Source: PALSA-505 sp036502085 (GTDB lineage: Bacteria > Actinomycetota > Actinomycetes > Streptosporangiales > Streptosporangiaceae). Taken from it: a stretch of DNA of 64,000 nt. The stretch is taken from contig DASXZD010000068.1 in the NCBI GenBank assembly GCA_036502085.1, forward strand, positions 1-64,000, read 5' to 3'. Every line of letters begins with the position of its first letter. Positions within the stretch are counted from its first letter, which is position 1. The position numbers and the translations under genes are program-made. The notes under the pieces are model-generated. The model saw only the letters and a program-made list of their open reading frames with translations. It searched no databases and was not told where the DNA came from. Below are positions 51,688 through 58,912 of the stretch, one piece after another.

Positions 51688-52857
51688 CTAACGCAGCGAG
51701 CGGGCGAACGTCCGCACGTCGCCGACCAGGAGCTTCGGCTGCTCCATGGCGGCGAAGTGGCCGCCCTGGTCGAACTCGGTCCACTGGGTCAGCGTCGGCA
51801 GGATCTTCTCGGCCCACCGGCGGATCGGCCGCGCCGCGTCCCGGGGGAAGATCGCCGCGCCCACCGGCATCGCCAGCGGCCACGGCCCGCCCCAGGTGCG
51901 GCCGAACTCCTCGTCGAGGTGCTCGGATTCGTAGTACAGCTGCGCGCTCGACCCCGCGGTCGCGGTCAGCCAGTAGACCGACACGTTGTCCAGCAGGCGG
52001 TCGCGGCTCACGGCATCCTCAGGCCTGTCCGTCGAGTCCGTCCACTCCTTGAACTTCTCCGCGATCCAGGCGAGCTGGCCGGCCGGCGAGTCGGTCAGGC
52101 CGTAGGCGAGCGTCTGCGGGCGGCTGGCCTGGATCTTCAGCCAGCCGATGCCGTCCTGGAAGAAGTAGCCGGCGAACTGCAGCCGCTCCAGGTCGGACGG
52201 GCTCATCTCGGGCATGAGCTGAGCCATCGCGGCCGGGTCGGGCGGCGGGAGCGTCACGCACATGTTGATGTGGACGCCGGCCACGTGCTCGGGATCGGCG
52301 AGGCCGACCCGCAGCGAGATCGGCGAGCCCCAGTCGCCGCCCTGCGCGATGTAGCGGTCGTACCCGAGGGTGCGCATCAGCTCCTTCCAGGCGCCCGCCA
52401 CCCGCTCGGTGTCCCAGCCGGGCTGGCGCGTCGGGCCGGAGAAGCCGTAGCCGGGGATCGACGGGATGACCACGTGGAACGCGTCTTCCGGGCCGGCCCC
52501 GTGCGCGGTCGGGTTGACCAGCGGATCGATGATGTCGAGGAACTCGACGAAGGATCCCGGCCAGCCGTGGGTGAGGATCAGCGGCGTCGCGTTCGGCTCT
52601 GCCGAGCGGACGTGCAGGAAATGCACCTGCACGCCGTCGATCTCGGTGAGGAACTGGGGGAACTGGTTCATCCGCGCTTCGGCCGCGCGCCAGTCATAGC
52701 TGGTCCGCCAGTATTCGGCGAGCTCCTTGATGTAGTCCAGCGGAGCGCCGCGGCTCCAGCCGACGCCGGGCATCTCATCGGGCCAGCGGGTGGCCGCGAG
52801 CCTTTGCTTCAGGTCATCGAGCTGCGACTGGGGAATGTCGATCTTGAACGGACGCAT
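51688..52857 (-). CDS. epoxide hydrolase (EHN type, SgcF-like)
   Basis: 389 residues. The N-terminal EHN segment (RPFKIDIPQSQLDDLKQRLA) is followed by an alpha/beta hydrolase with HGWPGSF (97-103), nucleophile Asp175 in AQGGDWGSPI and His in EFDQGGHFAAMEQP. The same type opens core epoxides in nine-membered enediyne pathways (SgcF, NcsF2). Downstream of, and probably co-transcribed with, the FAD monooxygenase 54 bases away. Confidence 0.88.
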   Translation of the reverse strand: MRPFKIDIPQSQLDDLKQRLAATRWPDEMPGVGWSRGAPLDYIKELAEYWRTSYDWRAAEARMNQFPQFLTEIDGVQVHFLHVRSAEPNATPLILTHGWPGSFVEFLDIIDPLVNPTAHGAGPEDAFHVVIPSIPGYGFSGPTRQPGWDTERVAGAWKELMRTLGYDRYIAQGGDWGSPISLRVGLADPEHVAGVHINMCVTLPPPDPAAMAQLMPEMSPSDLERLQFAGYFFQDGIGWLKIQASRPQTLAYGLTDSPAGQLAWIAEKFKEWTDSTDRPEDAVSRDRLLDNVSVYWLTATAGSSAQLYYESEHLDEEFGRTWGGPWPLAMPVGAAIFPRDAARPIRRWAEKILPTLTQWTEFDQGGHFAAMEQPKLLVGDVRTFARSLR

Positions 52858-52911
52858 CGGGCACCTCTCTTTAGAACTCAGGTCGTCGCCGATCTCTGGC
52901 CGTGGTTGGTC

Positions 52912-54276
52912 TCAGGCGGGGGTAAGCGGCGGCGGGCCGGCCGCCCGTTGCCGCATCGCCCGCCCCACCCTGATGGCGATGTCCGGGTGCATCAGCGACA
53001 TGGGGTCCTCGACCAGCCCGGCGACCCGCAGGAAGGCGTCGGTGACGACCGGATCCTGCGTCGCGGCGGCGAGCACCGCGGGGATGTACTGGTTGACCAG
53101 GCGGATCTCGTCGGTCCGCTCGCCCTCGACGCCGGGGTAGCCGAGGTCGGCGATGGCGGAGAACTGCCACGGGCCGGCGATCTGGCCCGCGATCTCGCCG
53201 AAGAACGCGATCGCGTTCACCCCCGCCGGGTTCGCCACGTGCTTGCGCAGCGTCAGCGCCTCCATCCCGGCGACGGTCATGCCCTGGGCGTAGACCGGGT
53301 TGAAGCTGCATACGGCGTCGCCCATCACCAGCAGGCCGTCAGGGAATCGGGTCAGCTGCTCGTAGTGTCGCCAGACGCTGGCCGGGAACTTGAACCGCAC
53401 CGGGTCGTCAAGCGGCTCAGCGTCGCGGACGAAGTCGTAGTGATCGGGGAGCGGCAGCGACTTGATGTACTCGAGGAAGCCCTCGGGGTCGGTGGGCGCG
53501 TGGTCCCCGAGCACCCCGGTGAGCGACAGCTCGACGGTCTCGCCGTCGGGCAGCAGGTAGCAGAACACGCCGCGGGGGAACACCGGCGTCCCGGCCTGGT
53601 TGATCGCGACATGATTGGTGAACGGGTTGGTCTTGAACCGGTAGTGCCGCGTCGTGTAGGCCAGATCGACCTTGATCTTGTCTTCCGGCGGCGCCTCGTA
53701 GCCGAGTTCGCGCAGCCAGGCCGGCATCCGCGAGCCGCGGCCGGTGATGTCGACCACCAGGTCGGCGAGCAGCACCTCGGGCTCGCTGCCCTCGTCGCGG
53801 CGCTGGATCCGCGCCCCGATGACCCGCTGCTTGTCCGGCGTGGTCTCCAGGCCCACGATGTCGTGCCGCTCGAGGAAGCGCACGTTGCCAATGGCCTGGA
53901 CATGCGTGCGGACGTGCTGCTCGAGTATCGGGCGGCCGGACGACACGCAGGTCAGGCCCGAGTCGGACGCCGCCAGCCGGTAGCCGTTGAAGTTCCACTG
54001 GATCGCGCCGTTGAAGTCGCCGATCGTCACCCCGGCCTCGCTCATCCCCTTGGTGAGCCCCGGCAGCAGCTCCTCGAAGATCTGCTGGCCCCTGGCGACC
54101 AGGCAGTGCGCGTGGCGACCGTGCGGCACGCCGTTGCGGAAGCCGGTCTCGCCGGTCAGGTCATCGCGGTCCACGACAACGACGTCGGCGTACGCGCCGG
54201 AGAGAACCCGGGCAGCGAGCAAGCCGGCCATGCCGCCGCCGAGCACCACCGCCCGCTCTCCAGTCTGGTCAGGCAT
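52912..54276 (-). CDS. FAD-dependent monooxygenase
   Basis: 454 residues. VVLGGGMAGLLAARVLSG at the N-terminus, VVDITGRGSRMPAWL, and LLVMGDAVCSFNPVYAQGMTVAG: class A flavoprotein of the actinobacterial hydroxylase/epoxidase group. GAGGAGG eight bases upstream fixes ATG 54276 over a start 20 codons earlier. With the epoxide hydrolase it could form an epoxide and then open it to a diol. Confidence 0.85.
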   Translation of the reverse strand: MPDQTGERAVVLGGGMAGLLAARVLSGAYADVVVVDRDDLTGETGFRNGVPHGRHAHCLVARGQQIFEELLPGLTKGMSEAGVTIGDFNGAIQWNFNGYRLAASDSGLTCVSSGRPILEQHVRTHVQAIGNVRFLERHDIVGLETTPDKQRVIGARIQRRDEGSEPEVLLADLVVDITGRGSRMPAWLRELGYEAPPEDKIKVDLAYTTRHYRFKTNPFTNHVAINQAGTPVFPRGVFCYLLPDGETVELSLTGVLGDHAPTDPEGFLEYIKSLPLPDHYDFVRDAEPLDDPVRFKFPASVWRHYEQLTRFPDGLLVMGDAVCSFNPVYAQGMTVAGMEALTLRKHVANPAGVNAIAFFGEIAGQIAGPWQFSAIADLGYPGVEGERTDEIRLVNQYIPAVLAAATQDPVVTDAFLRVAGLVEDPMSLMHPDIAIRVGRAMRQRAAGPPPLTPA

Positions 54277-54673
54277 TGCGGTTGCCTCCTCTTTCATCAC
54301 TGAGCACTTGGTGGCCTGGTCATCGGCGGGCGCCATGCGGGTACGCGGAAGCTCGCTGCGAGGCCGTTTCGGGCACGGCTTTTAGTGCCGGCTATTGCTC
54401 TCCTGCATTCCCGACGGTGACATCCGCCCCTAGCCGACGCATCTCCCTGATTGCGCTGGGTATTTATAAGCATTAATTTTCCCGAACGGTTCCAGGGCGA
54501 GCCCAGCCACTACGGCTGATCCTCGGCGCACGGGGGACGGCGCAATCAGCGAGATGCGGCTAATGGCGGCCCGCTGGCATTGTCGCCATGGACGTACACG
54601 GTGCGGGTTGGATCGGATCCGCGCAGCTCGGCCTGCGCGGCGGCGGCTGTCACGAATAGGCGATCGGGGCATC
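54277..54673. promoter_or_regulatory. 397-base divergent promoter region
   Basis: Between the minus-strand FAD monooxygenase and the plus-strand A-PCP gene. An AT-rich block (54460-54480, TATTTATAAGCATTAATTTT) is followed by CCCGAACGG, a motif seen elsewhere. The frame of the A-PCP gene is open to 54554, but that part looks non-coding. No other gene seen. Confidence 0.45.
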
Positions 54674-56530
54674 ATGGTGGATTCCAATTCCGTTCAGGAG
54701 CGCTTTGCTCAGGTAATGGCCCGGATGCCGGACGCGATCGCGGTGTCGTCGCCCGCGGAAGAGCTGACCTACGCCGAGCTCGACGAGCGGGCCAACCGCA
54801 TTGCCCGCCGGCTGCTCGGCCTGGGCGTCAGGCCAGAAGACCCGGTCATGGTGCTGCAGGAGCGGTCAGTCGACATGGTGGCCTCGATCCTGGCCATCGT
54901 GAAGGCCGGCGCCCTGTACCTGCCGCTGCACAGCGCGTATCCGCCGCAGCGCCTGCAGTGGATCGCCGACAGCGTGGGCCGGCCCGTGCTGCTGGCGGAC
55001 GCGATCATGCGCGAGCGCGGCCTGCCCGAGGTGCCCACGACGGTCTTCGTCGACTCGGACGAGAAGCAGTGCTGGCTGCCCGGCACCGACCCGGGCGTGC
55101 GGACCGGGCTTGATCACCTGGTGCACGTGCTGTACACCTCGGGCTCGACCGGCGACCCGATGGGCGTGGCCGTCACGCACCGCGGCGTGCTCGGGCTGGC
55201 CCTCGACTCCTGTTGGGAAGGCGGGGGCAGTTCTTCTTTGGCCGGAAACACGCCCTACGGCTCTTCTTTGGCCGGAAACACGCCCTACGGCGAATCTTCT
55301 TTGGCCGGAAACACGCCCTACGGCGAACGACTTTTGATGCTGGCGCCGTACGCGTTCGGCGTGTCCACCTACGAGCTGTGGGTGCCGCTGCTGCGCGGCG
55401 GTCACCTGGTGCTCGCGCCGCCCGGTCGGCTGGACGTCGGCACGTTGCGGCGGCTGATCACTGAGCATCAGATCTCGGCCGTGCACGTGACGGCCGGCCT
55501 GTTCCGGGTGGTGGCCGACGAGGCGCCGGATTGCTTCGCCGGCGTGCGCGAGGTGCTGACCGGCGGGGACGTGATCTCGGCCAAAGCGGTGCAGCAGGTA
55601 CTCGAGGCCTGCCCCGACACGGTGGTGCGCGCGACCTACGGCGCGACCGAGATGTCATCGTTCATCACCAACTCGCCGATGCGGGCGCCCTACTCCATGG
55701 GCCTGACCGTGCCGGTCGGACGCGGCATGGACAACACCCGGCTGCACGTGCTCGACGAGCAGCTCAGGCCGCTGCCGTCGGGCGAGGTCGGCGACCTGTA
55801 CGTCGCCGGGGACCGGCTCGCGCGCGGCTACTACCGGCGGCCCGGCGTCACCGCCGAGCGGTTCGTCGCCGATCCGTTCGCCGGGGCGGGCCAGCGCATG
55901 TACCGCACGGGGGACCAGGTGCGGATGCGGCAGGACGGCCTGATCGAATTCGTCGGGCGCTCCGGTGACCAGGTCAAGATCCGCGGCTACCGGGTCGAGC
56001 TGGCCGAGGTCGAGAGCGTGCTCGCGAGGTACCACGGCCTGGCGCACGCCGTCGTGGTCGCGCGCGACGTCGAGGACGGCGAGAAGCGCCTGATCGCCTA
56101 CGTCGTCGCCGAGGGCGGCGGCCTCGATGCCGAAGGACTGCGGGCGCACGCGACCGAGCTATTGCCCGAGTACATGGTGCCGTCGGCGTTCGTCGCGCTC
56201 GATTCGCTGCCGCTGACCCCGAACGGGAAGGTGGACCGCAAGGCGCTGCCCGAGCCCGTCGTTGAGGGACTGGCGGCCTACCGGGCGCCGCAGACCGCGC
56301 GGCAGGAGATCCTGTGCTCGCTGTTCGCCGAGGTGCTCGGGGTGCCCAGGGTCGGGGTCGACGACAGCTTCTTCGACCTGCACGGAGAGTCGCTGCGGGC
56401 GATGCGGCTGATCAGCTCGATCCAGGACAGCCTGGGGGTCGAGCTGCTGATCTCTGACATCTTCGACGCCCCCACCGTGGCCGAGCTTGACCAGCAGGTC
56501 GAGCAGGCCCTGCAGCACTCGCAGGCCTGA
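54674..56530 (+). CDS. NRPS adenylation-PCP didomain
   Basis: 618 residues. Adenylation core A3 YTSGSTGDPMG, A5 ATYGATE, A7 MYRTGDQV, A8 GDQVKIRGYRVEL and A10 PNGKVDRKAL; then a carrier with DSFFDLHGESLRAM, the phosphopantetheine Ser in GESL. At A4 the Asp that normally binds an alpha-amino group is Gly (AFGVSTYELW), so an aryl acid, beta-amino acid or other unusual acid is likely. A 30-residue repeat is inserted between A3 and A4 (187-217). It leads the six-gene run to 63.9 kb; MbtH at 45476 is the likely helper. Confidence 0.92.
   Translation: MVDSNSVQERFAQVMARMPDAIAVSSPAEELTYAELDERANRIARRLLGLGVRPEDPVMVLQERSVDMVASILAIVKAGALYLPLHSAYPPQRLQWIADSVGRPVLLADAIMRERGLPEVPTTVFVDSDEKQCWLPGTDPGVRTGLDHLVHVLYTSGSTGDPMGVAVTHRGVLGLALDSCWEGGGSSSLAGNTPYGSSLAGNTPYGESSLAGNTPYGERLLMLAPYAFGVSTYELWVPLLRGGHLVLAPPGRLDVGTLRRLITEHQISAVHVTAGLFRVVADEAPDCFAGVREVLTGGDVISAKAVQQVLEACPDTVVRATYGATEMSSFITNSPMRAPYSMGLTVPVGRGMDNTRLHVLDEQLRPLPSGEVGDLYVAGDRLARGYYRRPGVTAERFVADPFAGAGQRMYRTGDQVRMRQDGLIEFVGRSGDQVKIRGYRVELAEVESVLARYHGLAHAVVVARDVEDGEKRLIAYVVAEGGGLDAEGLRAHATELLPEYMVPSAFVALDSLPLTPNGKVDRKALPEPVVEGLAAYRAPQTARQEILCSLFAEVLGVPRVGVDDSFFDLHGESLRAMRLISSIQDSLGVELLISDIFDAPTVAELDQQVEQALQHSQA
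55232..55324 (+). repeat. three 30-bp repeats inserted in the adenylation domain
   Basis: Perfect 30-bp units at 55232-55261 and 55262-55291, and a third at 55295-55324 after a three-base GAA. They encode SSLAGNTPYG three times, between motifs A3 and A4, where homologues usually have about a dozen residues in all. Confidence 0.92.
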
Positions 56531-56549
56531 GGCCAGGGAACGGAGCGAG

Positions 56550-57893
56550 ATGACCGACGGCCGGCCTGCGCTCTCGCTGAACCAGGAGTTCTTGTGCTCG
56601 CTGGACCACGGCGAGACGGCGGGAGCGCTCAGCCACTGGTACACGATCACCTACGGACTGCGGCTGCGCGGCCGCCTCGACGCCGGAGCGCTGTCGGCCG
56701 CGCTCGACGACGTCGTGGCCAGGCACGAGAGCCTGCGCACCACGCTGCGCCGGGACGGCAACGGGTGGCATCCGCACCTGCATCCGCCGGCCCCGGTGCC
56801 CCTGCAGATCCGCCCCGCCCCGGCCGGCTCGGCGGACTCGGCCGGCCGCGCTGCGTACGGAATGCTGGATGAGGTCGAGGCCGAGCCGTTCAGCCATCGC
56901 GAGGTGCCGTTGCTGCGGGCGGTGCTCGGCCGGCTCGGTCCCGGCGATCACGTGCTCGCGCTGAAGACGCACCACATCGCGTCCGACGCCTGGTCGATGC
57001 AGGTGATCATCACCGACCTCGCCGCCTGCTACGCCGCCCGGGCCGCCAGGCGAGCGCCCAGTCTGCCGGCCGCGCGCCAGTACCGCGAGTTCACCGCGTG
57101 GCAGCGGGCCAGCGAGGAGCTCTGGTCAGCCGTCGCAGGCCGCCACTGGCGGGAGCACCTGCACGGCGCGCGCGTGCACACGCTGGCTGCCGACCGGGTG
57201 CCGCCGCAAGGCGCCGCCGATCCGTACTCGGTCCACCGGTTCGTCGTCGGCCGGGAGTTGACGCAGGCGGCGGCGCGGGTCGCCAGGTCGGCCCGCAGCT
57301 CGCTGTTTGTCGTGCTGCTCGCGGCCTATAACCTGCTGGCCAGCCAGCTGACCGGGGAATCGGACCTGGTCGTGCCGACGTTCACGGCCGGGCGCAACGA
57401 GCCGCGCTTCGCCGGCGTGGTGGGACCGCTGTACAACATGCTGCCGATCAGGACCGCCCTGGCCGGCTGCGGCAGCTTCGCCGACGTCATCACGCGGACC
57501 AGGACCAGCTGCCTGCGGGCCTACGCGAACGACATCCCGTTCACGATGATCCGGGCGCAGGCCGGCGGCCTGATGGCGCCGTGCGGCGACGATCACCTGG
57601 CCGTCTGCGCGTTCGAGATGCTCCCGCCGCCATCGCTGGCCGGCATCGAACGGGCCGGTGACCTCAGGTACTCCGAGTTGCGCGGCAGGCGCGCGTCCGT
57701 ACCGATGGGGGCGAGTACGCCCAAGGGCATGCTGTGGGCTCTTGACCAGCTCCGGACTGGAGAGCTGGCCGGCCTCATCCGGTTCCCCCGCGAGCGGTTC
57801 GACGAAGGCACGATCGCCGGGATCGCCGCGCAGTACCGCCAGGTGCTGTCCGCATCGGTGGCCGAGCCGACCGCGCAGCTGGTCGGGTCATGA
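56550..57893 (+). CDS. free-standing condensation enzyme 1
   Basis: 447 residues, one NRPS condensation domain. The active-site motif reads HHIASDA (141-147), with Ala for the usual Gly of HHxxxDG. SLNQEFLCSLDHGE begins the fold, and YREFTAWQR plus GPLYNMLPIRT follow. Free C enzymes such as SgcC5 join a PCP-bound acyl group to a separate alcohol or amine. Starts 19 bases after the A-PCP gene; ATGA overlap with the methyltransferase. Confidence 0.9.
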   Translation: MTDGRPALSLNQEFLCSLDHGETAGALSHWYTITYGLRLRGRLDAGALSAALDDVVARHESLRTTLRRDGNGWHPHLHPPAPVPLQIRPAPAGSADSAGRAAYGMLDEVEAEPFSHREVPLLRAVLGRLGPGDHVLALKTHHIASDAWSMQVIITDLAACYAARAARRAPSLPAARQYREFTAWQRASEELWSAVAGRHWREHLHGARVHTLAADRVPPQGAADPYSVHRFVVGRELTQAAARVARSARSSLFVVLLAAYNLLASQLTGESDLVVPTFTAGRNEPRFAGVVGPLYNMLPIRTALAGCGSFADVITRTRTSCLRAYANDIPFTMIRAQAGGLMAPCGDDHLAVCAFEMLPPPSLAGIERAGDLRYSELRGRRASVPMGASTPKGMLWALDQLRTGELAGLIRFPRERFDEGTIAGIAAQYRQVLSASVAEPTAQLVGS

Positions 57894-58912
57894 CCAGCGC
57901 GCCGAGACAGGGCGGGCCCGGGCGGCCGGGTGCCGGCCGGGGCGCCGCCGCGTCCATCTACAACTCGGCGGTGGCCGCGTGGGCCATCGCCGCGGCCTGG
58001 GAGATCGGCGCGCTGGACGAGCTGCACAGGTCACGGGCGCTGGACGCGGAATCGTTCGCCGCGCGCCGGGGCCTGGACCCGGCCGCTACCGTCGGGCTGT
58101 TCCGCGCGCTGGCCTCGGTCGGCGTGGTGCAGCGCCGCGGCTCGGTGGTCACCGCCGCCGGCGCCTTCGACGAGGTGTACCGGTACAAGTCGTTCTTCCA
58201 CTGGCTGAGCCGCGGCAGCGCCGAGCTGTTCAGGCAGATGCCGTCGGTCCTGGTCAGCGAGAACCGGGTCGGCCGGTTCTACCAGCGGGACGCGGCCGCG
58301 ATCGCGTACGCCTGCCGGGAGATCGACGAGCTGTGCTACGCGCCGGCGTTCTGGGACGCGATGGGGCGGCTGGACTTCGAGCTCGGCAATGTCGTCGACC
58401 TGGGCTGCGGCAGCGGTGGCCGGGTACTCGACATCCTGGCCAGGTACCCGCGCGCCCGCGGCGTCGGCATCGACATCGCCCGCCCGGCGCTCGACGCGGC
58501 CAGGGCCGACGCACGGGCCGCCGGCGCGGCGCACCGGGTCACCTTCGTGGAGGCCGACGTGCTCGACCTCGACGAGCGCCCGGAGTTCGCGGACGCCGAG
58601 CTGATCACGTGCTTCATGATGGGGCACGACTTCTGGCCGCGCGAGAACTGCGTGGCCGCACTGCGGCGGTTCCGCAAGATCTTCTCTTCGGCTCAGCGGC
58701 TGCTGCTCGGCGACGCGACGCGCACCGCCGAGGCCCCGGACGCCGAGCTGCCGGTGTTCACGCTCGGCTTCGAGCTCGGCCACGACCTGATGGGCGTCTT
58801 CCTGCCCACCGTCACCGACTGGGAGTCGGTGTTCGACGAGGCCGGCTGGAAGCTGGTGCGGACGAACAGGATCGACATGACCGTCGGCGAAGTCGTCTTC
58901 GAGCTGGAATGA
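57890..58912 (+). CDS. class I methyltransferase, O- or keto-acid C-methyltransferase type
   Basis: 340 residues. A dimerising winged-helix-like N-terminal domain (about 20-110), then a SAM fold with VVDLGCGSGGRVL (168-180) and ITCFMMGHDFWP. This layout is shared by O-methyltransferases and by enzymes that C-methylate alpha-keto acids beside the carbonyl (SgvM/MrsA-like). The MMGHDFW stretch and the ThDP enzyme next to it favour a keto-acid substrate, but this is inference. Overlaps both neighbours by four bases. Confidence 0.8.
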   Translation: MTSAPRQGGPGRPGAGRGAAASIYNSAVAAWAIAAAWEIGALDELHRSRALDAESFAARRGLDPAATVGLFRALASVGVVQRRGSVVTAAGAFDEVYRYKSFFHWLSRGSAELFRQMPSVLVSENRVGRFYQRDAAAIAYACREIDELCYAPAFWDAMGRLDFELGNVVDLGCGSGGRVLDILARYPRARGVGIDIARPALDAARADARAAGAAHRVTFVEADVLDLDERPEFADAELITCFMMGHDFWPRENCVAALRRFRKIFSSAQRLLLGDATRTAEAPDAELPVFTLGFELGHDLMGVFLPTVTDWESVFDEAGWKLVRTNRIDMTVGEVVFELE

